A stretch of 64,000 nt of DNA, taken from assembly GCA_023935145.1 (NCBI GenBank), contig CM043698.1, positions 73,175,501 through 73,239,500 of the forward strand, written 5' to 3'. This document shows positions 10,591-21,100 of this stretch, in pieces. The DNA comes from Bretschneidera sinensis. Its lineage: Eukaryota > Streptophyta > Magnoliopsida > Brassicales > Akaniaceae. Position 1 is the first letter of the stretch. Each line of letters starts with the position of its first letter. The position numbers and the translations under genes were made by a program. The notes under the pieces were generated by a model. The model saw nothing but the letters and a program-made list of their open reading frames with translations, was not told the DNA's origin and did no database searches.

Positions 10591-10889
10591 GTAAGCTTTA
10601 TGGTATTGGTAATCTTTATCAAAGCCACTGTCTGTCAAATAGTCAAAGCAAAAGGTGGTGATCCTAAGTGATTTTTACAGTACATCAAAAGTTGAATTAG
10701 TGGTTAATTGTCTAGTATCTTGTTCATGTAGAGCCACTTTAACCTTGGAATAATGAAAATTCATAGGTATTAATAAATTGTCAGTATTTTTGTTCTTTTT
10801 CTAATTGTTGAGTATTGGGTATTAGCCTTTCTGCCACTAAACATTCTCTAACATTTTCAAATTCAAATATGATCCAGAATCCAACAGCA

Positions 10890-11330
10890 GCATTCGATCC
10901 ATTCTTGTAGTAAAGACCCATCCAACGTAAATCCCCTGTTGAGGGCCCATTTGGAAAGGCTACCCAGAAGGCTCTACAGAGGTCTCATAGGGAGATTGGC
11001 CATAGGGAGAGGAGGTGAGCTCATTGAGAAAGGCCAAAAGTCTGGGCTTCGCTTCAAATTGGGCTCTCAAAGCAATATCATGCCATTTTCACTCTCATGA
11101 TTGGCAAGAAAGAGGGTAAGAGGCTGGGTGTACTCATCAAAACAAATCCTCAGCATGTATGGTCTTGCGCTGCTCATGCTGGCAATGCTCGTTATGAACA
11201 GAGACACACCCCTGCATAGTCTCTTTGGAGTTGTCGGAGATTTTGGCATGAGGAGGGAGGATCCGGCTGATTATACAGATTATATTTGCGATAGGCATGT
11301 ATTGATCATGCTCGCGAACCATACATATAT
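10890..11330 (-). pseudogene. LEC1-type NF-YB pseudogene (R1 copy)
   Basis: NF-YB is the histone-fold subunit that pairs with NF-YC and then NF-YA to bind CCAAT boxes. On the minus strand from 11325 the sequence reads CMVREHDQYMPIANII, then ISRILPPHAKISDNSKET, matching the start of the NF-YB histone fold; QYMPIAN after REQD (REHD here) is typical of the LEC1/LEC1-LIKE subgroup and unlike the common RFLPIAN type. Later parts are found in shifted frames: NEHCQHEQRKTI, AEDL, and FDEYTQPLTLFLANHE. The stretch for WAMSKLG is missing. This copy also lacks part of the helix between CVS and NEHC that R3 retains. Farther left a tail with PFQMGPQQG-like sequence fits the variable C-terminus. A bare start is possible but the fold is broken by frameshifts and a deletion, so this is a pseudogene. 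Confidence 0.8.
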
Positions 11331-12111
11331 GGCGGATGGATGATGTTGCTGTTGTCGTTGGCAGTTGCCAGTGTTGTTGTTGTTTGATTAATTAGCCTGC
11401 AACAAATTCAATCCAGAGCTTGATTTTGCATTCTTTACCTGATGAGGACAATTATACTTATTAGAAGGAAACCGATAATATTGTGTTTAAACTTATCAAA
11501 TGGTGCAAACAAGTGCACTGTACCTTGTGAACAAATTTTTTGATAAAAAAAAGTTTATTTTTTCCTTAACATTTACGTACATATATGTGTATATATTTTC
11601 TTGATATCTTTACTAAATTTAACAATAAAATAACCGCAACTAATTTAAATTTTATTAATTTATTCTTTTTATTTTTACCAATTGTTTCTTTATGGTTGTC
11701 AATTAAATAATATTTGTTTGCCCACTGATGCTTTAGGTGATGGTTTGGTACTTGTCTATCATAGTTAACAATGCTGAAGTTAATTAGAAATGTTTTTTTT
11801 TAAGGGAAAAAGCAATTATTATTGATCAGCATCAAAGATGCGAAATATATAAACAGATTCGACCAAACAAAATGATTCAAAACCAAAAATGGAACAAATA
11901 GGACAAGCTTAAGCAACATCAAAACTGGAAACACTCCAACTAAAGAGGAACAACCATCATCCAAATCTAAGCGGAAAAATCTAGGAGCTAAAACTAGCCG
12001 GGTTGAAGTTTGGAGAATTATCTTTATTATGATTCTCTTTTTCATCTTTTTTATGGACAAGTTTTATAGTACTTATTAATGGCTACTTGCAATTTTAGGT
12101 ATTGCAAATGT
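11331..12111. other. Non-coding duplicon sequence
   Basis: No gene seen. 11790-12060 contains a T-run followed by sequence whose minus strand is open for 86 codons with low-complexity hydrophobic content; the equivalent frame in R3 (24651-24878) and R4 (60910-61158) has different ends, so I do not call it coding. Confidence 0.4.
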
Positions 12112-12119
12112 ATGAGTAC

Positions 12120-12466
12120 CAGGGTTTTAAATAGCTACCAAAATGCGATATAGCGGCCACTATATAGCGGTAGCGATAGGTATCACAATTACTTTTCACC
12201 ATTATTTGCGGAAGAGTGGAATTCACGGTTATATAGCGGAACGTCACAGCCACGAAGAGCTGTATAACTCCATGAACACGATGCCCTCCACAACTGCTAT
12301 TCATTGTTGTGATGCCCGCAACTTATATTTTAAATTTTTGCAAAGTTAAAAAAATTCGTGACTACGATACATACTTGTGATCCACATTTTAACACCTGCA
12401 ATATCCGCAACCGCGATAAATACTATGCGATCGTATTTGCGATCGCAACCGCAATTTAAAACCTTG
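12120..12466. mobile_element. hAT-type MITE
   Basis: A 347-bp non-autonomous element with imperfect terminal inverted repeats, CAGGGTTTTAAATAG on the left and the complement of CAAGGTTTTAAATTG on the right. It is flanked by an 8-bp target duplication with two mismatches (ATGAGTAC at 12112-12119, ATTGGTAC at 12467-12474). The inside is rich in GCGG, GCGATCGC and similar words. Unit R2 has a single ATTGGTAC at 19207-19214 and no element, giving the empty site. The copy in R4 is 61208-61554; R3 keeps only the right part. Confidence 0.78.
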
Positions 12467-13429
12467 ATTGGTACTTTTTTTAGGTCAAAATGACCTATTT
12501 ATTGGTGAATAAAAAGAAACCGATTTCATGCAACAATAAATGGATGATAGACAACAGAGAATCTATTTCAATTTTTTTATTTATAAAAAAATGCCTCAAT
12601 GTTTTTTTCCAAGATAAAAATAGAATTATATCTAATAATGAGCTAGCATCCACAGATTCATTACATAGACAGCAACCGCCCCAAAAACGCAGCACCAGCA
12701 AACCCAACCAAACAACTAAAAGAAAACTATATAACTATCCTACAATCACTAGCATAAGACATAGACAACCTGGCAACAAAACTCTAAGCAGCACCACCAC
12801 GAATTCCATCAGGTTAGCCGAAAAACTCAAGCCAAAGTCAAACCCAAAAATAAACAAAAGTGCTTCAAATCCTACTACATTTCTGTCGATCTTTCAGCTC
12901 CAACCTCCAATTGATACAGACTTTCAATAACCTCATCCTAATTTACATAAAAAGCTAAGCCCATATTCTTGCTCAACTCCCATGTTTTAACCACCTCAAC
13001 CCTTTTTGTTTTTAAAGAAAACCTCCTTGAGGTGGAGGGGATTTGGTTGGACCCTACCCGTTTATTAGCAAAAGAAATAAAAAGGTACAAACGAATGGGT
13101 TTTAACCGCCTCAACCCAGGCAGCCTCTTACCTAAGAGGGGAAAAGGCATCACACCTGGATTCATCAAATACTAGTCCCCTTTGCTCATCAACATCTAAT
13201 GATTGACATTCTCTAGCCGAACGAACGCATCCTTCACTGATAACAAGACATCGAATCTAACTTCTGGATCGCTAAACTCAACTGGCTTCTTCTTTGCAGC
13301 ACCACCCTTCCTATTATATTATCACCTTACACCTTCCATCAACTCCCCTTTCTTTGAGAACATTCTGTTAAGAATAATTGAATTACCAATATATTATCCC
13401 CCGCACATGCATGCCCATTGATTGATTAA

Positions 13430-13860
13430 AGGCTTTGCACGTGAAACCCAATGAAAGAAAACCCAAACATCCGAAAGTGCAATGAACTAGGTCAAATATT
13501 AAATAAAAAAAGGTATCCTCACGACTCGAAACCAAGACCTAAAGCTCAGATATCATATTAAGAAATAATTGAGATATTTCTCTTGAGCTTAAGCTTTTGG
13601 GATAATTGATAACTTAATTATTCTTAATATTTTAACACATTCTCTATTTATTCTTCCCCATGAATTGGGTATTGAGAAGGTAATAAAAGGTGGGTTTGGG
13701 GCTTTAAGTCTCTCCAAGTGCCCAGTCAATCGCAAGGATTCTCAAAATATTCATGTGCTTCTTAATTAATTCTACGTATTAACTTTTATTGTGAGTTGGT
13801 TATTGCATATAACCAAGAAGTTTCATCAATTGAAAACTAATCGACGTCATTGCTATCATA
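13430..13860 (+). repeat. Left arm of a long inverted repeat
   Basis: This stretch reappears in reverse complement at about 20735-21100. Matching parts include 13725-13855 with 20735-20875 and 13430-13540 with 20985-21095, in reversed order as expected. Between them sits a short palindromic block (13553-13640) with ends like ATATTAAGAAATAATTGA. Together the arms bracket most of unit R2. Confidence 0.65.
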
Positions 13861-14309
13861 TATACTATAATTGTATGTACCTTTATATGTAATAGTAATA
13901 CTTATTTCCATCTATATTTTTCTAGTTATAGAAATTTATACAAAAACAATAAATCATTTGTTTGGGTTAGAGCATCATTCAACATGTACCTGTATAGAAA
14001 AGAAATTATGTACAATCATGCAACAAATCTCTTTGGCTTTGACTAAATAAAAGTGTACTCGTATTAGCAGCAAAATTTTTCACAGGTCACTGACATTAAT
14101 GTGCTCATATACATAAAGTTTACTTGACAAAAGGATTGCAAGTATACGATATTGAAACTCTTCATATGTGCGTGCACGTTGGATTGTTGATTGGTGTCAT
14201 ATTAACTTAGACTATTTGTTCAAAATTCGGTCTCTAGCATGTAATTAATATCTAAGATTATATGATTGTCACACTAGCAATTAACACTCATCACGTTTCC
14301 TATACTTCC

Positions 14310-14681
14310 TTATGGGGTACGGAAGGATATGTGGATAAATTTATATATTTGTAATCATGAAAAAATTATATTTTAGTAAAGATCTTAAGACATAGTATTT
14401 GAATAGGATTTAATATTTTGGGATAGTGTTAGAACATAGTATTTTATGATTATTGAATTTCTTTAGTTAAAGTGTTGGATTAGGACTAGGGTTCTTAAAG
14501 ATCTAAATATAATAGAGGTCTCTGTTAATTTTTAATCAGCTTTGGATAAATAAAAATTATTGATATTGAGTATCAATTTCTTCTCAACTTCCAGTAGCCT
14601 GGCCTCTTTTCCAATCCTAGGTAGACTAGTTTCCATTTCTTTATCTCTTCTTTTCTTTTTCTTTCTTCTTGTTCTACATCA
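14310..14681 (+). repeat. 5' LTR of element X (R2 copy)
   Basis: Aligns with 17530-17909 and with the copies at 33388-33772 and 63386-63751. The first dinucleotide TG has become TT here; R5 keeps TG. Confidence 0.85.
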
Positions 14682-14684
14682 ATT

Positions 14685-14696
14685 TGGTATCAAAGC
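14685..14696 (+). other. Primer binding site of element X
   Basis: TGGTATCAAAGC, one change from the initiator tRNA-Met complement TGGTATCAGAGC. The R5 copy at 63755-63766 is TGGTATTAGAGC and the R4 copy has one other change. Confidence 0.75.
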
Positions 14697-15032
14697 CTAG
14701 ACCAACCCTAGACCCAAATCACTATACATCCCCTAAACAAACCGTAGCCCAAATCAGTGAAAAAAGAATTCTAAAAAAAAATTTGCTTTTAGTGTCGTGA
14801 ACAGTGTTCTACAATTTTTTTTATTTTGCTTTTTTTAATTTATGAGAAAAAAGGAAAAATCAGAACAAATAAAAGTTAAAAAAACAATTATATCCACTTT
14901 ATGAGTAATGGGTTCAACTGAGTTAACTCGAATCCTTTGCGTGATCATTCGTGAGGTATTATATCTAGTCACATAGGATGCATTGCATAAGGTTTCCGAT
15001 CCATATTAGTTTGTTGAGAAAATTATTATCTC

Positions 15033-16574
15033 TGTTGATCAAGTGTTTGTTGACCCTGAATCACTAATGATATTACTTAAGTGATAGAGATTGTTAATAG
15101 TGCTTATACATAAAAGGAGATAAAGACTGTAGAATCTGGTCAATCAAATTTGAAGACCTCAAAAGTTAAGAAGCTCTCCAAAAGATCAAATTCAAAGATA
15201 ATAATTGAAACACAACTTCAAAGACAAAAGAGCTAAATTATAGGTTTGAAAGATACACTTTGTAAACATTTCAATTTTTAAGAGCAAATTAAATTCGCAT
15301 TGCATTTTATTACATAGCCTTAATTAATTGAAGATATGTAATCTCTACATGATTTTATTAAATGCAAATATTAAACTCTATGGGCTCAATACTCAACATG
15401 CTCTAATTGAACTCAAAAAGAATTTATGTTGACATAGAAAATTATTTGAACATTTGTAATATATCATTCTTCATATATATTGTACACACATTATGCTTAA
15501 TTTTTTTATATGTTTTGTGATCATTAAAAAGGTCTCAATCAAGAAATTTTTTAAAATAATTTTAATGATACCAAAACAGTCTTGAAGTGTTTAACTTGTG
15601 TGTTAAATGTGCAAGAAAGTTTGATTCAATTGGAAGATTTATAAGAACTCACAAAATAAAAAAAAGAATAAAGAAAATTGGTGTTGAAAACACTGTTCAT
15701 CCTGAAAACACTGTAGCAACTGTCAGAAATATTACAAAGTAGGCTGTGCAAAATGGACAGTCAACTGTGGGTTGGAAAACTCAATTTTTGCATTAGTTAT
15801 GAAGGACATTTGAATGCCATAAGTGGATAGTCGACTGAGCAAGTTACAACAGCTATATTTTTGGATTTAAAAGGCAATAAACTTGTCTCTAAAGGCTCTA
15901 TTTTGTCTCCAACGGTTAGAAGACTTCAAGACACTATAAAAAGAGCCTCAAAGGTCATTTGAAAGACAAGAGAAACATTCTACAACAAAGGATTAAAGCA
16001 AAATCTTCATTCTCTTCTTCTTGAGCCAAAAACTTTATTGTTAAGCTATAAGCTTTTGAGAGAGAAAATATTGAGTTGTAATATTCATCGAGAAATCTCT
16101 CTTCTTTGTTTGTTTCAAACTTTCCATTCATCATCATGTTAAATGAGTTTGGGTAACTCTTTTGAGTTAGTGAATGTTCGGTATATACACTTGGGTAACA
16201 AACTTAGGTCTCTTGTGAAAAAGGTTGAAGCAACACCTTTGAAGTTGCTTGTTTGTATTTGGTTTGAGCAACACCCATGAAGTTGCTTGTCTTAGTGAAA
16301 GGCTCCATCTCCTTAAATACTTGCACAATTACTTGCCTAGAATTAATTATTATTCAAGTAAATGAGATTGATTGCTTAATTAATTTATAATTCAATTATC
16401 TTTTCTATATTAAGAAATAAACTCACTCATCTTTGTGTTAGTAATTTAAAAAGATTGATTTGATTTAATTCTGCATATGTTTTTATTTTTGAGATTACAA
16501 AAATAGTTTAAAAAAATTCTTAATTCCAAACTTACCCCCTCTTGGGTATTGCTATAGTATATTTTGTACCAACA
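15033..16574 (+). mobile_element. Solo LTR resembling SIRE/Maximus Copia elements, nested in X
   Basis: A 1542-bp segment beginning TGTTGATCAAG and ending TTTGTACCAACA, flanked by a perfect 5-bp target duplication ATCTC (15028-15032 and 16575-16579). Phrases such as GGACAGTCGACTG and CCCCCTCTTGGGTATTGC near the end are typical of SIRE/Maximus LTRs. No internal region or second LTR is present, so it is a solo LTR left by recombination. The R4 copy of X carries the same insertion at the same site, so it predates that duplication. Confidence 0.8.
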
Positions 16575-17200
16575 ATCTCTCAAACTAATATTGATTTTCA
16601 TGCTCTTGCAATTTACTAGGCCACAAGATGTTTTTTGGGTTAAATTTTTTTTGAATGATTGCTGTATTTACGATTATTGTTGTCAGATAGAGATTAAGTA
16701 TTACTCTCCAAGGGAACCGACTTTGTCTAAAGATGAGTTACTCGAGCTTAAAGAAGTACTTGATAAGGTTTTTAAAAGAATAGTAAGCATCACCGCTAAT
16801 TTTTCTTGCAACAATGGTTTCATTCCAGACCCATCAAAGTAGGATAAGGTTAATGATGCTCAACTCTAACATAAGAACCAAGAAGATGAAGCATCCAAGA
16901 TCATTGACTCTGAGACACCCCAAGACAAGTCAGAAGTCTTTGTCGAGCAAGATGAGACCTCGGATTGCAAGCATGACCAGGACAAGATTGAAGACATGAT
17001 TGAGGCAGCAGTTGATATGCATCATTCTACTGTTGATTTTATCCTGCCTATTCGGTCTAAAGCACCTCCACAACAGGCATTCTCAACCAAAAAATTTTCC
17101 TTTGGTAAAGAGGTCGTTCTTCAAGAAGACGTTCTGTATATAAGCCTCCTCAAACAGGACTTATTGCTATTGATTCGATGATCCCGGTAGGACGTGGGCA
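16575..17200 (+). pseudogene. Unidentified coding-like segment inside element X (R2 copy)
   Basis: I do not recognise this protein. The plus strand reads FHALAIYY-like sequence near 16600, an intron-like gap ending TTGTTGTCAG at 16687, then YYSPREPTLSKDELLELKEV, then SITANFSCNNGFIPDPS. After a stop comes an acidic stretch with KIIDSETPQDKSEVFVEQDE, and finally FILPIRSKAPPQQAF and [11 protein letters not shown]. Two or more stops interrupt it. The same words recur in the R4 copy (38863-39465), again with stops in slightly different places. It does not look like gag or pol; a captured host gene fragment with its intron is one reading, a highly diverged gag another. Confidence 0.4.
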
Positions 17201-17529
17201 GCGAGAATTAATTATTGGGTTCGATGATTCCAATAGGTCATGGGCAGAGAGAATTAATTAACGGGACAAAAAGAGTGATAAAACAACAATTGCCATAGAT
17301 ACAATTATCAATCAACATGGGAAAAATGTAATATGTGTTTATGTAGCTATTGGCCAATCCATATGCTCCATTTTTAATAAGACTCTGGCGAGAAGCATAC
17401 AAGTACAGTAATGTGCCTCTCCATGGGTGTCTGGTAACATGACTATACTTTATTTTTATAAGCATCACAAATAGTGCTACTTCATCACTTCAAAACTCGA
17501 GATCGAGTTTTTTTCTAAGTGGTGGAGAA

Positions 17530-17909
17530 TGATGGGGATACAAAAGGGTATGAGAAAAAATTTGTAATCATAAAAGAATTATATTTTAGTTGGGATCTTA
17601 GGACATAATATTTGATTAGGATTTAATTTCTTGCGATAGGATTAAGAGATAGTATTTCACTAGTGTTGATTTTTTTTATTTTTTTTATTTAAAGTGTTGT
17701 AGTAGGACTATGATTCTTAAAGGTCTCTATATAAGAGAGGTCTTGGTAATTTTCAATTAGCTTTAAATAAATAAAAGTTATTGATATTGAGTATCAATTG
17801 CTTCTCAACCTTCAAGTAACTTAGGTTATTTTTCAATCCGTAGGGTAGCTTAATTTCTATTTCTTTACCTCTTCTTTTCTATTTCTTTCTTACTTTATGT
17901 TCTACATCA
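17530..17909 (+). repeat. 3' LTR of element X (R2 copy)
   Basis: Begins TGATGGGG and ends CTACATCA. It differs from the 5' LTR at many positions by eye, so the insertion is old. Confidence 0.85.
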
Positions 17910-20734
17910 CTTACCTTTTGGTTGTCTACTGTCCATTCTTGCCTAAGAAGATGTGCATGCTTACAAGCTGTTTTTTTCCCATATGGAACAAGTAATGATT
18001 ACGTAGATTATCCTTACGATTTTTTATTTTTTTTTAAAAGAAGAAGATGATTTGGAGTCTATGTAAGAAAGAGTGTCCTATTCTAAAAATAAGATGATAA
18101 GTATCCTATTATGGTAAAAATGATATTTCCTTTTTTCACAAAAAGTGTTATTTAAATCCTTCTATTTTGGAAAAAAAATCCAGAAACCAATTAAAGTACA
18201 TGCAAGGATGATGTGTCGTTATGCAATATTTGTGGTCGATATGTATAACGGTGTGCACATTGAAACTATTAACTATTAAGCATAATCCTATTAGATCAAC
18301 TTTACAAAAACATCTTTAATTTTCAAGAAATTATTGTAAATGAGTCGAGCCCTAAATATTTAATCATAAATTAGACAAGAGTTTGGAGCTATATATATAT
18401 ATACCTTGTAGATGGACCTATTGTTAGATAGAGTCAATCCTATACAAGATATAATTTCATTACTGCTTTGTTGTTTTGGTCATGAATACCAAAGAAACTG
18501 AAGATGATGACAATTATTTACTTTAAAGTTGAAATCGTTGTTTGTTATGAAACTTTATTTTTCTCTTTTTTTGATTATTTGTTATGAACTACTCGTTTAA
18601 TTTAAAATATGCATTTTTTCAAAATAAATAAATCGACATGTTCTTTAATTTACTTTTATACAGTGATTTGGACTTCAAATCGGATAGTTGGTTTACCCGT
18701 AAAGATAGGTATTGTCAACATACTGCAGCTAGCCGATGTTGGTTACACCTTAAGACATCGTGAGGGTCATGATAACATTATCCCATATATTGACCTGGCT
18801 GATGAGCGAAGGACAATTGTCATATACTTATTGTAAGGAAACTGACAAAATTGACCCTTCAAATTTATCAAATGATGCTAACAACCACACTGTACTTGTT
18901 GAAGGAGCAACCCAAGAAAATTTTCGAATCACGAGGAGCAACAGCACGGTGTATGACAATGTTTCCTAATAATATCGGATAATGTCATATTTTCGTACCA
19001 AACCTTCATAAACTTCCTTACTGATTGAATGTTCCAATATGTTCACTGATTAAAGAATTTAGATCACCTTGACCCAAATTGATACAGTGAATACGTAATT
19101 TGAAGTTTAGAGAATTTTCTTTACCGTGATTCTCTTTTTCATCTTTTTATGTACAAGTTTATTGTACTTAATAATGACAGCATGCAATTTTAGGTGCTGC
19201 TAATGTATTGGTACTCTTTTCAGGTCAAAATGACCTGTTCATTTGTGAATAAAAGGGAAACTGATTTGATGCAACCATAAATGGGAGATAGATAGCATAG
19301 AATTTATATTTTTTTTAAATGCTTCGATGCCATTATGTACCACTAGATAGAAACCTTAGTCTAATCCAGGACATAAGTTTTGCAAATCCTAAACTAACCA
19401 AACTCATAATTTGTAAATCGTAATATTATTGATCAATATGAGATACTTTTTGGTGCAATGCTTAAATACATGATTTCTGCATATACATTTTTTTATGAAT
19501 TTTTTAAATTAAATTAAATCTTGTGATGAACATGTTTAAGGGTTCCAAATTAACTATATGGCTTTTGTGTAGATCTCTTTCAAAAACGTACGATCGTCAA
19601 ACTTGACAAACCTAGGATCTTAAATAAGCCATATATATAATCAAATATTTAATTTTGCGAGTACGTATTTCTTGGTGAAATTTAATGGATAATAATTAAA
19701 TAAAAGTTTCTTAGCGATGGCTAAAATAACCAAAAAATGATAAGAAATAATTCTACATGAGATTTATTGAGAACCTAAAAAACAACTCTCTTAACTATGT
19801 TGAACAATTCTAGCCCCATTTTGGAATAGATAGCCAGGGTCATAATATTATTTTAAATTTAACTCATTGAGGGTTTCTATTTTGTGGCTTAAGAATTTCA
19901 AATAACATAAATCTTTATTTTCTACTATTATTTTATTGTGAAAGAAAATATGAGCATGTCTATGCAAAATGGACAAAAATTAAAATGTGTCATACATAGA
20001 TGGGTTGAAGACCGGGAAATAATAAAATTATTTCCTATCTACAACTTAGTTTATTTTAGGTCCGTCATACTATTTGAACCATCAATGAAAATTAAAACCA
20101 AAATAAAGCACCCAGAAGTTTATTAGTTACACAATGACACATGTCAAAAATAAGCTTGTAACTTCTAAAATTTACCATAAGAAGCTAATATTGTATCGAG
20201 TGACTGTGTGTCGTGATTCAAAGTGATTATTGTGACCCGTTTTGATGGTTTATCTTAGTGGTTCAAATAGTAGCGTTCATTTTAGGTGGTTAATAAATTA
20301 GATGATAACACTATTCTCTTTGCTGTTAAAAAAATAGTCAAACTATATATGAACTATATGTGGATGTGAGACTTGGTCCTTAAGATCTCTATCTGCTATT
20401 TAGATTTGTCTCCGAGAAATGCTTATCTATTCAGGTTTCAAATTGTTGAACACCAAGAATGCTATGGAGCTAGCAACCTTAAGGATTTACTTCATTGGTT
20501 TGTAGACCATGTGAAACATATAATGTTGATAGAGAGTGTATGGATTGTAACACCTGGTTGAGGGATCTTTTAATGTTTTTATAGTTTTGCACGACTTTTA
20601 GGGTTTTTTTCTTTCGCCTTTAGTTTTGGAGTATTGTTTTCTCTTTTGGTCCATTCCAATGATTCTTTATACTGTTTTCCATGTTCCCAGTCAACCACGA
20701 GGCTTTTTAATATACAATTGTAGTATTTGTGATA

Positions 20735-21100
20735 TCAACGACGTCAATTATTTTTCGGTTGATGAAACTTCTCATTTATTTACAATAACCAATTTGCTTT
20801 AGAAGTTAATACATAAAATTAATTGAGAAGCACATATTACGATTGAATTTATTAAGAATCCTCGACTAAGTGTATGGAGTGTTAAAGTATAAAGAAATAA
20901 TTGAGCTCTTTCGTATCAATTTGGACTTTAAAAATAATTGGTTACTCAGTTATTTCTTAACATGGTATTAGAAGAGCTCTAAGTCATGAGGATGCCCCTT
21001 TTTCATTACTTGACCCAGTTTGTTTCCCTTTCAGATAGGGCTTTCTTTCATTTGGGTTTCATATGTAAAGCATTTAATCATTTGTTCGGCTTACACGTGA
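20735..21100 (-). repeat. Right arm of the long inverted repeat
   Basis: Reverse-complement counterpart of 13430-13860. Immediately to the right, 21130-21450 again matches 13600-13990 in direct orientation, so the R2/R3 boundary has been rearranged more than once. Confidence 0.6.

Larger units (their letters stand above)
9905..13860. repeat. Duplicon unit R1, right part
   Basis: Continues R1 after the Tat insertion. It matches 22729-26428 (R3) nearly base for base, and from about 10925 it also matches 60002-62930 (R4). It contains an unidentified gene remnant, an NF-YB pseudogene and a hAT MITE, listed separately. The rest (10600-10890, 11330-12110, 12475-13860) holds no gene I can support: short frames there are present in the other copies but change with indels. 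Confidence 0.88.
14310..17909 (+). mobile_element. Element X: short non-autonomous LTR retrotransposon (R2 copy)
   Basis: Two LTRs of about 375 bp (14310-14681, 17530-17909) end in CTACATCA. The right LTR starts TGATGGGG and the left one, with one change, TTATGGGG. The primer binding site TGGTATCAAAGC (14685-14696) resembles the complement of initiator tRNA-Met, common in Copia elements. A purine-rich tract AGTGGTGGAGAA precedes the 3' LTR. Target duplication: CTTCC at 14305-14309, CTTAC at 17910-17914. With the SIRE-like solo LTR removed, the internal region is only about 1.3 kb and has no gag or pol that I can see, so it must have depended on another element. It carries an unfamiliar coding-like segment (next entries). 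Copies occur at the same place in R4 and R5. Confidence 0.85.

Noticed and set aside
11800..12060. Conserved 86-codon minus-strand frame, also in R3 and R4
   Set aside because: Low-complexity hydrophobic sequence with variable ends in each copy; similarity is explained by DNA-level duplication.
17238..17468. Minus-strand frame conserved at 39436-39708
   Set aside because: Both lie in copies of element X, span the boundary into the 3' LTR and have no family resemblance.
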